Assembly: GCA_017311185.1 (NCBI GenBank)
Contig: JAESUZ010000127.1
Location: 62,001 to 126,000, forward strand
DNA: 64,000 bases
From: Proteles cristata cristata
Lineage: Eukaryota; Chordata; Mammalia; Carnivora; Hyaenidae
Direction: 5' to 3'
Made by a program: the position numbers and the translations under genes
The notes under the pieces: generated by a model
Seen by the model: only the letters and a program-made list of their open reading frames with translations
The model's database searches: none
What the model was told of the DNA's origin: nothing
Shown here: in pieces, positions 35,416-47,344 of the stretch
How positions within the stretch are numbered: the first letter of the stretch is position 1
Layout of the letters: each line of letters begins with the position of its first letter

Positions 35416-36060
35416 TAAAGTTCCACTAACATGATTAATTTTATTATATTTCATTATTTTATTTTATTCATTTTACAGCTGCCCTCAGTCTCTGTCTCTC
35501 TTCTGTTTAAGCAATGTGTGTGCAAACTGATGGCCTTGTTGATAAGGAATATTAGACTATAAAACCTCAAAGTTGATCATCTTTACTCTAAATGATTCAG
35601 TTTCAAATGTGTCCTTTTTTTCTCTTGTGTGATGCTAACATTAATTGAAATTATAATTAATTCATAAGGAGATGATGTCTTTATTCTGTTACTCTTTAGT
35701 AGTCATGCTATGTAGTACATTATTATAGAATACTGTATCATTCCCTTTTTTCTTCCTAGATCAAAAGCATGAAGTTGCATATTTCTGAGTTTAAATTTTA
35801 TTGTTGGAAATATTTAACACAGTTCAGTTTGGTATTCTATAACGCTTTTGATGCCACAAAGAACATAATACATGTAATTTTAATTGTTTTTGTAATGAAT
35901 TCTTCTCAACATTTTTCTGAATATAGCGCAAATAAGATTCGCACAAATTTTGGACTGGTATTTTACAATGTTCCTTCATTGTTTAATTCCTTTCACTTAA
36001 TCCTAGATTTTTATTTTCTTCTCTTCTCAGAGATAAATACACACATGTATAAACATAATT
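35416..36060. other. Unassigned AT-rich DNA
   Basis: Nothing recognisable. A 97-codon Phe/Ile-rich frame at 35769-36062 has no motif and is treated as chance. Confidence 0.45.
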
Positions 36061-36087
36061 AAATGTATTCATATATACGTACATATT

Positions 36088-36276
36088 TTTTATTTTAAAT
36101 GTTTTTATTTATTTTTTTAAGAGAAACCACAAGTGGGGAGACAGAGAATCTGAAGCAGGCTCCAGGCTCTGAGCTGTCAGCACAGAGCCTGATTGCAAGG
36201 CTGGAACCCACAGACTGTGAGATCATGACGTGAGCTGCAGTCAGATGTTTAACCAACTGAGCCACCCAGGTGCTCC
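36088..36276 (-). mobile_element. Carnivoran SINE with shortened CT domain, antisense
   Basis: 'ctgaagcaggctccaggctc' and 'gagccacccaggtgctcc' are clear, but the GA-rich segment is much shorter than usual, giving ~190 bp in total. Flanks TATATACGTACATAT and TATATGTACATAT suggest an imperfect TSD. Confidence 0.92.
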
Positions 36277-36289
36277 TGTATATGTACAT

Positions 36290-37262
36290 ATCAATAAATA
36301 TTCATAAACACAAAGATATACACATAACTTGCAGATACATTTTTTACTTCATATTAATTCAGTAAGCCATGCAATCACATTGCAAGTATAATAAAGCTCT
36401 TTGTAAATATCTAACTGGCTGAGTGACACTTTATCATTCTTCAGACGTACTCGTAGTAAAATTTAAATATAAAATCATTTTGGTGACGTATTTTTTACTC
36501 CACCAGCATAACTTTCTGGCTCTAACACAAAAAACATTCAATATTTAACATGTAAATAAATGAAATCAGATATATCTAATACCCAATTTCTATATTGATT
36601 AAATTTACCAGCGCCCCCAAATAAAAATGCTTAAAATGCCTTGGTGTTTGCATTGAGTACTTAATGCATCAGTTTTGTTATTAGTCGTGGCAATATAGGA
36701 ATATTTTCACAAGAAATTATTTTTCTTGCCCGAGCTCACTGGACTATATTTTCTTTAATGCTAAATTGTTTTGTCTTTTTTATTTAGACAGAATAACTTA
36801 ACAAATGCATGATTTAAAACTTGGTTATAATTATTTTTTTCAAATTTTAGAGCAGAGGAATATGTATTTTTATTAAAGCTTTGATATGAAATTTTTCTAT
36901 AAAATCGTGAATATGCCGATCATATTTCCCACCCCCTACTACAACTGTCCGAGTTGTATAAGTTTCCCCCATGGCCTTTCAAGGGTTTTCCAAGGAGAGC
37001 AATAATATAACAAAGACACTTAAATAATAAAATGTACTCATTTGAGTATAACATATCACATTAGTCAAATTCTCAGGAAAAACTTAAATATTAAATCACA
37101 TTGCAACCAATCAATGTAGCTTTGTATTTTTCTCACCAATGATCTAGTTGTGTCAGAACCTCTGAGTTTAATTAATTCCATGTCAAGTTTCTCATCTTTA
37201 AAGACATCAAAAGTCATAGATCACAGGACATTTTCATGACACTATCTCCACATCCTGCAAGT
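36290..37262. other. Unassigned AT-rich DNA
   Basis: No recognisable repeat or gene. Confidence 0.45.
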
Positions 37263-37278
37263 TAAAAATCCAGGCCAG

Positions 37279-37494
37279 AGGTACCTGGGTGACTCAGTCA
37301 GTACAGCATCTGACTTCAGCTCACATCACATCATGATCTCATGATTCGTGACTTGAAGTTCCACACTGGGGTCTCTGTTGTCAGCCTGTCAGCACAGAGC
37401 TTGCTTTGGATCTTCTGTCTCTCCCCGTTTTCTGCCCCTATCCCCTTGCGCATCCCCCTCCCCCCGAAAAAAGTATAGATTTAAAAAAAAAAAA
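37279..37494 (+). mobile_element. Older carnivoran SINE
   Basis: Diverged sense copy: 'ggtacctgggtgactcagt', 'tcatgatctcatgattcgtg', 'tcagcacagagcttgctttg', poly-A tail. CAGGCCAG on each side (37271-37278 and 37497-37504) marks the TSD. Confidence 0.92.
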
Positions 37495-37504
37495 CACAGG
37501 CCAG

Positions 37505-38539
37505 TCTCCAGACTAGGGTTTTCTGAGCAAAACATCTGTGCCATGTTCTAGCATGTATTGTTGACAGATAATAGCAGCAGCTCGGTGTTATCTGAGAAAA
37601 GGAGGAGATGTTATCTAAGAAAAAGCTTTCTTGATTTGTTTTCTCACCTAGAAGCCACAGATTCCATCCAGAATCTTTGACAACTGAACTTTGATTCAAT
37701 TGAGAGAAACCCCACAAAAAAGCCACATGGTTTGGCAGATATATTGCTATAACTAAAGGGGTGAGGGGGACATCTTGTCCTATTCTTTCCTCTCAGAGAG
37801 TGGCTTTTGTGATATTCCTGACATATCTCAGATTTGTAATTGTGAAGTAGTCTTAGTTTTGGGCACCAGATGACATGCAAATTCCTTTCTCCTTCCTGTA
37901 TATTCAAAATCTGTGAATAAATCTTCCTGTTTCACAATGCCAATCCATGTTTGCCACCATAATTTTGAACTAACACCACTTTTGTCTGAAATGCTTGTAG
38001 AACTCAGTTGCAATCACACAGTTCAAAGTTAAGCTTGAATTTTAATATCCTAAGACTCCTTAACACATCCTTGGGGTCTGGAGTTGTTTAGCCCATGCTG
38101 CCCTCTATTGTTACCCAAGGTCAAGAAAGCACAAAATTTGTCTATAAACCACTAAATGCAGACAAAGCATCAAAAATAATAAGCAAGGGTATCACCTGTC
38201 TTGTAGCATCCTTTTAAGTGTATCCCAAGTTTAAATCTACTCACTTTAATGCAGACAGTAGTTTCAATCGGTATGATTTTTCTGTCCCAAAATTTTACTT
38301 TTCTGATTTTTCCAAATTTATAACCAATACACTAAAATTGAAGATCTTGAGGTTTTACAGTGATTCAGTTGAGCAGAGATGGTCATATAAGAAATATGCA
38401 TTATCTGCAAGTATGTCCCTCCCAAGAAAAACAGAGACAAGGCATGGATGACACATTTCTGCTTCCATTCATATTGCATCCCCTGTGGAAATGTTATGCT
38501 AAAGCATCTCCTTTCCATGAAAGCAATATCTGCTGTGGG
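37505..38539. other. Unassigned DNA, possibly old LINE sequence
   Basis: Several short overlapping frames on both strands (60-91 codons), none recognisable. Parts may belong to the old L1/HAL1-like element that follows. Confidence 0.35.
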
Positions 38540-39923
38540 GAAATAACTTTTCATTCTCCTTTCAACAGTTAAGGACCATGGTTGTGGTTCCACTTGAGGG
38601 ATGGTAGTGTGAAAATTCCATGAACCCGCTTCCAGTATAACTGCTTAAAAACATAAAGGAATATCCATGTAAAGTCTCTAAAAACTGTAGTAAAGGTATA
38701 AACCAAATAAATATTTCTTCCAGAAAATCTACTAAAACTTGGTAAGAACCATTTGAGTCTGTGGCATTCCAGCCATAGCTTCGTCTCTTCCTCACCCTTC
38801 CTCACCCACAGCTCAGCATAAAAACAAAACAAAACAAAACAAAACTTCACTCTGAATGGATGTGACCAATAAGATGAGTCTCTCTCTGTACTTATCTCAC
38901 AATCAAAGGATACATTGTTTCATTATAGGAAAAAGGCAAGATACAAGTACTTCTAATCCTTTCCAATTCAAACTTGAAGAGGCTAAATTACTAATGAGTG
39001 TGACAAAAAGGTTGGGTACCCTCTTCCTCATCCCAGTCCCCACATAGGACATAAATATATCTCAAATATGACAAGCTGAAAGTTCTAGGGCCCCAAACTT
39101 CCTCCCATCAGCTTTCTAATAAGGAAGAGTTTCTATGAACAAAGAGGAAGCTGAGAAGACCAGAAGCCACCTCCAAAAGCCCAGTGTCTTGTGTAGTGGT
39201 TCAGGGATTTGTTTTTTCTTAGGTGAAGATGGTCCATAAGAATGGAAAGAGCTCCAAGACAATAGTTCTATTCTTTAAGAGCAATAAATTTAAACAAAGT
39301 CAAAATTTTTCACCAGAAAGATCTGGAGAAAGAAAATTTAAGAAGAGACTTCAGAGATTAAAACAAATCCTAAATATTGTCCTCAAAAACAACCTCTGCC
39401 CCAATTTAATTGGATCGGACTCTAGAGCAATTTGTGCCATAGAATACTATTAAAACAATAGCACAATCAGCATGCAATTAGTAGATTCTTTAGGGTGGAT
39501 GGAAAGCAAATGAGGCAAGACTACTTAACAGAGAGATCAAGGAAAGAAATAGTAAAAACAAACAAACAAACAAACAAACAAACAAAAACCCCTCTAAAAC
39601 TGCTGGTGTCCCAGGCTATCCCTGAGCATAACCAAGACTGTAACCTCCAAGGAGTAACATCAGCCTCACTTTAGGGAAATACCATCACTAAAATAGTCTA
39701 GCTAAGTCACCAAACAAATAAACTAATTAGCCTCACTAAAGAAATAAACAGACAACTAAAACAAGTCCTGATGAGGAGGGAGACGAATCACTACCCAGAT
39801 TTGTGAAAATATGTTGTGTAAAACGTCCAGTGTCCAACAACAAAAAATATATGAAACATGTAAAAAAAACAGGGTAATATGTTCCTTATATAGAAAAACA
39901 AAACAAAACAAAAACGAAATACA
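38540..39923 (+). mobile_element. Old L1/HAL1-like element, left part
   Basis: The left section ('gaaaatctactaaaacttgg', 'gagtctgtggcattccag') and the right section ('acgtccagtgtccaacaac', 'aaatatatgaaacatgtaa') have the wording of old mammalian L1/HAL1 internal sequence. Continuation at 41032 with 'cttaatagacaaatgcgtc' and 'aagttcaaagaacaaaagg' fits the same element. Contains (AAAAC)n at 38820-38845 and (AAAC)n at 39556-39590. Left boundary uncertain. Confidence 0.5.
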
Positions 39924-39929
39924 GAGCAC

Positions 39930-41025
39930 TGTTGGGAGCCATTCTGAGCCCACTAGTTGAGAAAACTCCTGGTGAGGTTAAAGTAAGTTTGCACGGTCTC
40001 TTGCCAATCAGATGATGACCGATATCCACCCCCACTCAATTATTTCTGCTTGAGCACCGACCCCCAAGGTACCTTGTCGATAGGTATCAGAAGTGACTTG
40101 TCCCCTTTTTCTGGTGCTGGTATGATGATTGCACCTTGTGAAGGAACTTATTGTGGGAACTTCTTCTTTTGATTACGGGAACAGACATCGTGTCTCCAGC
40201 AGGTCCTGTTTCCCTCCATACTTTCCCTGGAGCTATGAACAGGCTAATGACCCCTACTCATAAAAGACTGACCTTTACGTGTACAATCCTGTTTCTACCG
40301 TTGCTTTAGTCCAAGATGATCATACAGCTCAACATGTAAATCAGCTAACCAAAAGTGTCTCTCATGCCTTAGCTATTCAAGAAATCATAAAACTAGACAC
40401 AAAGGTAAATGCACTTGAAGAGGCTATTCTATGTATTGGAAATGAGCTAAACTCTTCAAAGATATGATTGGCTCTCCGGTGCCATAAAGAATATAACTGG
40501 AAAATCAAGTCTTGCCCAGAGACAAAGAGCCTAACTTAGAAGGAAGAGATAAGGGCAGAACATAAGTTATCACATATACCTTTGCTAACTGGTGATGTAT
40601 AGTAGTCCTTTCCCTAAGGCCTACATTCCACAAACACCTTCCCTTACCCTGGCAGCTGTGATGAGGATGGATAAGAGTATCACAAACCTATGACTTAATC
40701 TTAGTGTTATTAAAGTGTGAACACCCTGTTATTTTCTTAGTTACTCAATCTCACTATAATTGGGGCAGTTCTGCAAGAATACTTCTGTAAAACCTGCTTC
40801 TGTACATTTTCCAAAACGTCTTATATCAGAGAACTATCCATTGTAAAAATTCCATTTGCTGATGCCATGTTAATGTTTGACCTGTAAATAAACACACCAA
40901 AACCGACAGGCCAGATATGCCTGTGTGGTGATCAAAAAGAATCTCGAGGCTCTCTCACTCCCTCCCTCGCTGACACCGTCCATCCTTCAGGGACCCCTGG
41001 ACCCGGCCAGAGCTGGACTCCGACA
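39930..41025 (+). mobile_element. Class II (betaretrovirus-like) ERV remnant with 6-bp TSD
   Basis: The element begins TGTTGGGAGCC and ends CTCCGACA. It is flanked by the exact 6-bp duplication GAGCAC at 39924-39929 and 41026-41031, the size expected for this retrovirus class. Only ~1.1 kb remains. A U3-like left end is followed by an env TM fragment (about 40264-40539). A right part then carries a polyadenylation signal AATAAA at 40887-40892 and a GC-richer U5-like end. No gag, pro or pol is seen. It sits inside an older L1/HAL1-like sequence. Confidence 0.8.
40264..40539 (+). pseudogene. Decayed retroviral env TM (ectodomain) fragment
   Basis: An open stretch from 40264 meets a stop TGA at 40465-40467, then continues in the same frame to a TAG at 40537-40539. 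It shows the leucine/valine heptad pattern expected of a TM ectodomain helix, including ALEEAI near 40423. After the stop it has a Cys-His pair followed by an aromatic-rich motif (RCHKEYNW), as in betaretroviral TM. The fusion peptide, membrane anchor and surface subunit are absent, an in-frame stop lies upstream at 40261-40263, and there is no usable ATG. It cannot make an envelope protein. Env assignment is by motif pattern, not by alignment. Confidence 0.7.
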
Positions 41026-41031
41026 GAGCAC

Positions 41032-41120
41032 TAAGATATGGGGCTTAATAGACAAATGCGTCAAAACCGTTATTCTAAATAAGTTCAAAGAACAAAAGGA
41101 ACATAGGAACTGACCCTAGT
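41032..41120 (+). mobile_element. Old L1/HAL1-like element, right part
   Basis: 'cttaatagacaaatgcgtc', then 'ttctaaataagttcaaag' and 'aacaaaaggaacatagg', match the L1 segment expected just downstream of the text before the ERV. The ERV therefore interrupts one older element. Confidence 0.65.
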
Positions 41121-41582
41121 TCTCTGGGATTATTAGTGCAGGTGCATGTGGCTTGGTATTTAAGAGCTCAGTAGAGAATGTACTTAGAGGGTAGGGTCTG
41201 GACTGTTTGGTATGCATCTGAAGACACACCAAAAGGTGAGTTATTTACCAGAGCTAGGGATCAGCTAACCCTGGGAGGGACAATCTCTCCAGGGTCAACA
41301 AGACCCCAGATGTTAAAAAAAAACAACAACCAAAAAACAGAATATATGAAATAAAAGACATGTTTAACAGAGCATTAGGTTATAACCTAAAGTATAATAT
41401 AAATATCCATGAATCTCTCATAGTATAAGTAAATGGTTGAATAGATAAATAGGGGAGACCTCTCCCATGTAAAGAATAATAAATAAATTATTTATATTTT
41501 TATTTAGTTTTATTTTTATGTAATTTAATTTATATTTAATATGAAAATTCAAAATAATTTATGTAAATTATCTGCCCTTAAG
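41121..41582. other. Unassigned segment with A-rich end
   Basis: About 190 bp of non-L1 sequence (41121-41312, GC richer) ends in an A-rich run at 41313-41340. AT-rich, possibly L1-like text follows. Identity unknown; it may be a further retrotransposed fragment. Confidence 0.35.
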
Positions 41583-41595
41583 AAGGTAGATCACA

Positions 41596-41805
41596 GGGTG
41601 CCTGAGTGGCTCAGTCAGTTGAGTATATGACTTCTGCCTAGGTCATGATCTCACAGTTTGTGAGTTCGAGCCCTGCATTGGACTCTATGCTGATGGCTCA
41701 GAGCCTGCAGCCTGCTTCAGATTCTGTGTCCCTTCCCCTCTCTGCCCCTCACCCGTGTGCACTCTGCCTCTCTATCTCTTAAAGTATATAAATATTAAAA
41801 AAAAA
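41596..41805 (+). mobile_element. Carnivoran tRNA-Lys SINE
   Basis: Sense copy 'gggtgcctgagtggctcag' to poly-A. Imperfect TSD AAGGTAGATCACA (41583-41595) and AAAGTAGAACACA (41806-41818). Confidence 0.95.
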
Positions 41806-42042
41806 AAAGTAGAACACAATTCCCTATTCCTTAAGTGTGGGCTGTGCATAGAGACTTTCTTTCAAAGAGTACAGTTTGGTAAGGAAGAGAAAGAAAATGT
41901 AGCTTTATGGTAAAGAAACATTACCTCAAGGTAGGAGTCATCAACAATGACAAGCCATAAAATTGATAGTATGTGCCTTTGATATGACAAGTTCAGAATA
42001 GCACTTTAGCTCTTTATTCTTCCTTGCCCAAACATACTGCTC

Positions 42043-42431
42043 ATTTTTCTTTTTTTTTTAACCAAAGTGTAATTATATTAGTTTCAGTTTATGGTACAAT
42101 GATTCAACAATTCTATACCTTTTGTAGTGCTCATCAAGATAAGCATGCTCTTGATTTCTTTTTTCTATTTCGCCCCTTTCTCCACTCACGACCCCTCTGA
42201 CAAACACTAGTTTGTTTTCTGTATTTAAGATTCTGTTTTTTGGTTTGTTTCTTTTCTTCTTTGTTAACTTGTTTCATTTCTTAAGTTACACATATAAGTG
42301 AAATCATACAGTATTTTTCTTTTGGTGATTGATTGGCTTATTTCACTTAGCATTATACTTTCTAGCTCCATCCATATTGTTGCAAATGACAAGTTCCCAT
42401 TTGTTTTTATGGCAGAGAAATATTCCACGGT

Positions 42432-42476
<45 letters not shown>

Positions 42477-42745
42477 TAGTATATATGTATACATACACAT
42501 CTTCTTTATTCATTCATCTATGGATCGCCACTTGGGTTGCTTTTTCATCTTGGTTATTGTAAATAATGCTGCAATAAACATATGGGCACATATTTCTTTT
42601 TGAATTAGTGTTTTCATTTTCTTTGGGGGAGATACCCAATAGTGAATTTACTGGATCATGTGGTAATTCTATCTTTAATGTTTTTAGCCCTCTCCATAAT
42701 GTTTTTCATAGTGGCTATACTGAATTTCATTCCTCCAACAGCGTT
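42043..42745 (-). mobile_element. Carnivoran L1 3' end, antisense
   Basis: Antisense order is canonical: 'gtaattatattagtttcag', 'ttacacatataagtgaaatc', 'tttcacttagcattatact', 'agctccatccatattgttgc', 'cattcatctatggatcgcc', 'gtaaataatgctgcaataaa' and 'ggagatacccaatagtgaa'. It carries an expanded TG microsatellite at 42430-42474. Open frames in it (e.g. 42298-42603) are antisense artefacts. Confidence 0.93.
42430..42474. repeat. (TG)n microsatellite inside L1
   Basis: About 20 TG units, at the place where L1 3' regions carry a short alternating purine-pyrimidine patch. Likely length-polymorphic. Confidence 0.96.
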
Positions 42746-44635
42746 CATATACACATACAGAATATTCTGTATTCACCCTTTCTCAAATACACTATTCAAA
42801 TTTAGTCATGAGATAAAATGTCAGACAAAGTCCCATTGAGAAGCAGTATATAAAATGCCAAAATTCCTGATCAAAAATCCTCAAAATTGTCAAGAGCATA
42901 AAAAGCAAGAAAAGCCTGAGAAATGGTCACAACCAAGCAGAATATTAGAGATTTGATCACTAAGCTTAGTGTGGAATCCTGGATGGAATGTTGGAAAAAC
43001 CGAATAAAGAATTTACTTTAATTAATAATAATATATCACTCTAGGCATTAACATGCAGATCACAGACAAGCAGAAACCCCCAAACAACTGTGTGATTCTA
43101 GGACGAGCAACAATTTTTGAAACAATCCCCTTTGTTGTGCTTCCTAGGAAACCTATGTTCTCAGAGAGCCTGAACTAAGGATTTCTGGGCCATCAGGCCT
43201 CACTCACCAGAGCCTGAGTCTCTTTCTCTGGGGATGTGTTTCTTCAGAATAGCCAGAAAATTCTCTTCCATCCCCTAATACCAGCAAAATTTATCTAGAA
43301 GAAATGCTATGAAAGAAAATGAGTTAGTTCTCACATTACCACATACTCTAAAGGATGGTCTTTGTTTTCCCTCAGCAGCAATATTTATTCTCAAGTCTTT
43401 CTTCTAAATGGAGAGCAGTATCTTCTAGCTTGTGATGTGCTTTGGGGAGAGTTTAGGGAATTCCAGAAACTTGGGTAGAGGAAACAAAAGTTCTGCTTCG
43501 GTTCTTATTGAGAGCCAGCCCTGGCTTTTTGAAGGTAACCAGGTTTAGGAGGGACGTTGTCACTGGCACTGCATACTCACCAACCATCTTGAGTTCCTCC
43601 ATTTGTATCTGTGAAGATATCCCATTTTTAAATATGGTTATTATAATATTGCCATTATAAAAACATACACACATGCACAAATGCCCTACTTTACAAACAT
43701 TCAGAGGTGTAAGTAATGAGAAAATTCAATAAAGCCCAAGCCTGGACCAATCTGCCCCCTGCTTTGCTCCCTCATGCTCTTGAACGATGCATAGCTATGG
43801 GGTGCAGCAGGGAGCAGTTTACATGGGCATCAAAGGGCCAAGAATTACCCACCCAGCTTCCAGGAAACCTCACATACCCTTAAAATGGAACAGGAAGCTT
43901 AGGGTTTGTATGGCCCTGGATTCAGCAGAGTCAGGAAAAATCTCCATGACCCTGAGTCTTATGGAGTATAGCTTCTCTCGGTTTTCACAAACCGCTTCCA
44001 TTCCTGATGGAAGTTAGGTCATTAGCACTGCTTCCAAATTCTTTGCTTGGTCTTAATGAAAAGGTGTAGCTGATTGTCACCTCACCTATCCTACCTCTGT
44101 GTGACAGGTTCTGGAAGCTGAAGAATGCAGAACTCTTGGCTGTCTCTTTGGTTTAGCAGGTAGTGACAGGAGAAGGCCAAAGAGAAAGTAGAGCAATCCC
44201 AGAGTAAAAAAGGAATACACTATTTACAGCTTGGGAAGGAGATGTTCACAGATCTTCAAGCAGCACTCAGAAGAGTGCTCCAGACACTAGAAAGGAACTG
44301 GGTTCAAAGAAAGGACATGAAAACTGTCTTATGGCCTGGGTCACCTTGTCCTCCCCCCCCCCCCAAATCTTCCAGAAGACAACCTAGTTCTGTAAGGATT
44401 AAGGGAAAGAACATTTTCCCAGCAGCAGTGAAATTTTCACGTTAGAATACCTAGCCATTTTCCAATGATGTAGAGCTAGGTGAGCTTTTTAAGGGTGAGG
44501 GTTGTAGGGGATATTGCTCAGGGAGACCTTGGGATGGTCCCCAAGGGCAAGGGCAAGGCCTAGGAACAAGGTGTGTACCACTTCTGGTTCATCTGGCTTG
44601 AAACAAACTTTGAAGCAACTATGAATTGTTCCTAC

Positions 44636-44640
<5 letters not shown>
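42746..44640. other. Unassigned DNA, moderately GC-richer at 43700-44600
   Basis: No gene recognised. A C homopolymer of about 12 lies near 44354. Several 60-76-codon frames on both strands show no motif. Confidence 0.4.

Positions 44641-44690
<50 letters not shown>
44641..44690. repeat. (GT)n microsatellite
   Basis: Pure GT run of 25 units, the longest in the window; expected to be highly variable. Confidence 0.97.
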
Positions 44691-44692
<2 letters not shown>

Positions 44693-45838
44693 GGAGGGCA
44701 ATATCTTAGGAAAGGGAATACCCTCTCCCTGGAGATACTACAAGGTGCACTGTGAAAGTTAAAGCCTTGATTATCTTCTAGGAGGATTCCAGAACGTGTT
44801 TTACTGTTTTAAAAAGGGAATACCTGCACAGACAGCACCTTGACAATCAAAGTCCCTTGGCTCTTTGTGTTAAAGAAAAAATTCAGTTAATGGCAAAGGT
44901 GGCTGATGCATGCTTCAGAGAAATATTCAGAGTATTTGAAATAAAGTTGGACCTATTAGAACAAGATAAAAGAGGGACAAAGGAGTGGCCTTGAAAAGAA
45001 GAGTAACAAGGTAATCTTCTACTCCAGCTTCTGGGGATTTCAGCTCAAAGGAAACATCCTCAAAGTGAATTGCAAAGGGAGAACAGGGGAAAAAAAAAAA
45101 AAAAGGAAACCTAGAGAGATGGCAGACAACATTAATTAGATAAAGAGACAGAAGGAAGAAAAGACTAAAAAATGGGGAGTTTTCTTTTTAATCCATATAC
45201 CAAACAATAAATCTGAAGAGGCAGAGGAGTTGATGCCAAATGCCTTTGGGGAGAGGAGGAAAAAAACAGTGAGAAACTATCCGGAGAAAGACAACATTAG
45301 GTGAGATATCTTTCTACCATTAATTGCCAAGTTAACAAGCCAGTTGTTAACATAATAGCAGAAGCAGTTTCTAAGAAAGACTGACTAATATATCAAAGAA
45401 AGGGAATGGAAAAGGTAAATGAAATAGAATTACCTAGGCATGTCTGATTCTTTGTCCCACGGTTTCTAGATCAGGGAGTTATATAAGAACTGATATTTCA
45501 ATGTTTGCCCGAGCTTCCGGCTTACTAAAGCCTTATGACCTTCACCAGGATTGAGGACATCCTCCAGAACATTTGACCTTTATAAACACTTCAGATCCAT
45601 GGGCAAGTAAAACATATCCCGCTTCATATTCAGTCACAACTCAAATGTACCTTTTAACAGGCACTAAATCATAGTACCTTGGAAACTTCTGATAGGAAAC
45701 ATTCATTTGGACATAAAATACATGCATACCTTCATTAATTTTGACTAATATATCCTACTAATAAAAGATGTTAATGATAGGGGAAATTGGGTAAAGAGTA
45801 TATAGGATCTCTCTACATTTGTGTTTGTAATAATTCTC
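44691..45838. other. Unassigned DNA
   Basis: Nothing recognised other than a poly-A of about 16 near 45088. Confidence 0.45.
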
Positions 45839-45855
45839 TAAACCTGGTATTTCTT

Positions 45856-46077
45856 TTTTCTCATTTTTTAATGTTTTATTTATTTTTGAAAGAGAGATAG
45901 AGACAGCATGAGCAGGGGAGGGTCAAAAAGAGAGGGAGACACAGACTGTGAAACAGGTTCCAGGCTGCAAGCTGGCTGTCAGCACAGAGCCCAATGCGGG
46001 GCTCGAACCCACGAATCGTGAGATCATGACCTAAGCTGAAGTTGGACGCCTAACTGACTGAGCCACCCAGGCACTCT
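45856..46077 (-). mobile_element. Carnivoran tRNA-Lys SINE, antisense
   Basis: Perfect 17-bp TSD TAAACCTGGTATTTCTT at 45839-45855 and 46078-46094. GA stretch, 'aggctgcaagctggctgtc' and an intact head complement. Confidence 0.97.
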
Positions 46078-46814
46078 TAAACCTGGTATTTCTTAAAAAT
46101 AAAATGTTTATTTATAAGTCAAACTAATGATTTGTCAGTAAGAACTTTGCAATAAATGTAGAAGAGGATAATTTGAAACAAAGGTATATTAATAATAAAA
46201 TGGTTTAATTATGGAGAAAAATAAGCTAATATGTAAGGGGTTGGACCAGTGCAACGTCAGTATTTCTTCTAATTTTTCTATTTTTATCTTTTATTTCCAC
46301 TTTTATCTATCACACATACACTAATACATTCATCCCTCAGCACTCTTTCATTAATCTCAGCATTTACATGTTTGGCTTAACTTTCTTCTTTCCAATATTT
46401 CCAGCCTTGCCAAGAGTTAAATGCTTAAATATGATGGCTAGGTAGTAATAAACTACACATGTACATATAGATTCTGTAAGTACACATTAATAAAAATTAA
46501 TAACCACATGAGTATAGCCATATATACAGAAAAATATAATGTCAAGAACACTGTATATTACAAATAACAATAAAATATAATTGGGAGGAGATACATACTT
46601 TGTAGAAATATTTATTAGCTTTATTTTCTTTGATTGTATGTATTATTTCTTCACCAAAAAGAAAACATTCTTCCAACAAAACTATTATGTGAGGTTTAGA
46701 GTGACTTTGTCATGTATATTCCTAATTTATGCAGGGTGGCTTTTCCTTTTTTGGTCTTTATATCTTTCCTCCTCTTCTCAATCAAAGTGGGAACCCCTCA
46801 GCTATTGTTTAAAA

Positions 46815-47018
46815 TTGTTATTTCATCTGTTTTTATTTTGGAGAGAGAGGGGGTATAAGTGGGGGAGAGGGGCAAAGGGAGAGAGGGAATCTTAAGCAAG
46901 CTCCACACTCAACATGGAGCCTGACATGCGGCTCAATCAATCCCAAGACCCTGGGATCATGACCTGAGGCAAAATCTAGAGTCTGACACTTAGCCACCTG
47001 AGCTACTCAAACGCCTGC
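46815..47018 (-). mobile_element. Older carnivoran SINE, antisense
   Basis: 'aagcaagctccacactcaac', 'gggatcatgacctgaggc' and 'cacctgagctactcaaacgc' keep family order with many changes. No TSD seen. Confidence 0.88.
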
Positions 47019-47090
47019 AACAAGATATTTTGGATAGAGAAATATTGTAAGTAATTGTTAAGTTTTTCACAATTAAAATGATTTGCTATC

Positions 47091-47309
47091 GGGGCGCCTG
47101 GGTGGCTTAGTTGGTTAAGCGTCCGACTTTCGCTTAGGTCATGATCTCACGGTTCATTGGTTCGAGCCCCGCGTCGGGCTCTGTGCTGACTGCCAGCTCG
47201 GAGCCTGGAGCCTGTTTCAGAGTCTGTGACTCCTTCTCTCTCTGACCCTCCCCTACTCATGCTGTCTCTCTCCTAGAAATAAATAAAACATTAAAAAAAA
47301 ATTTTTTTA
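47091..47309 (+). mobile_element. Young-type carnivoran SINE
   Basis: Intact head GGGGCGCCTGGGTGGCTTAG, B box GGTTCGAGCCC, TGCC insertion and CTAGAAATAAATAAAACATT tail. Perfect 16-bp TSD AAAATGATTTGCTATC at 47075-47090 and 47310-47325. Confidence 0.97.
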
Positions 47310-47344
47310 AAAATGATTTGCTATCAAGTGTCAGTTCTTACCAT

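Noticed and set aside
40279..40467. Functional retroviral envelope (syncytin-like) gene
   Set aside because: Only a TM ectodomain piece remains, with an upstream stop, an internal stop and no fusion peptide, surface subunit or membrane anchor.
42298..42603. 101-codon frame with a Cys/Val repeat
   Set aside because: Antisense L1 plus (TG)n microsatellite translation.
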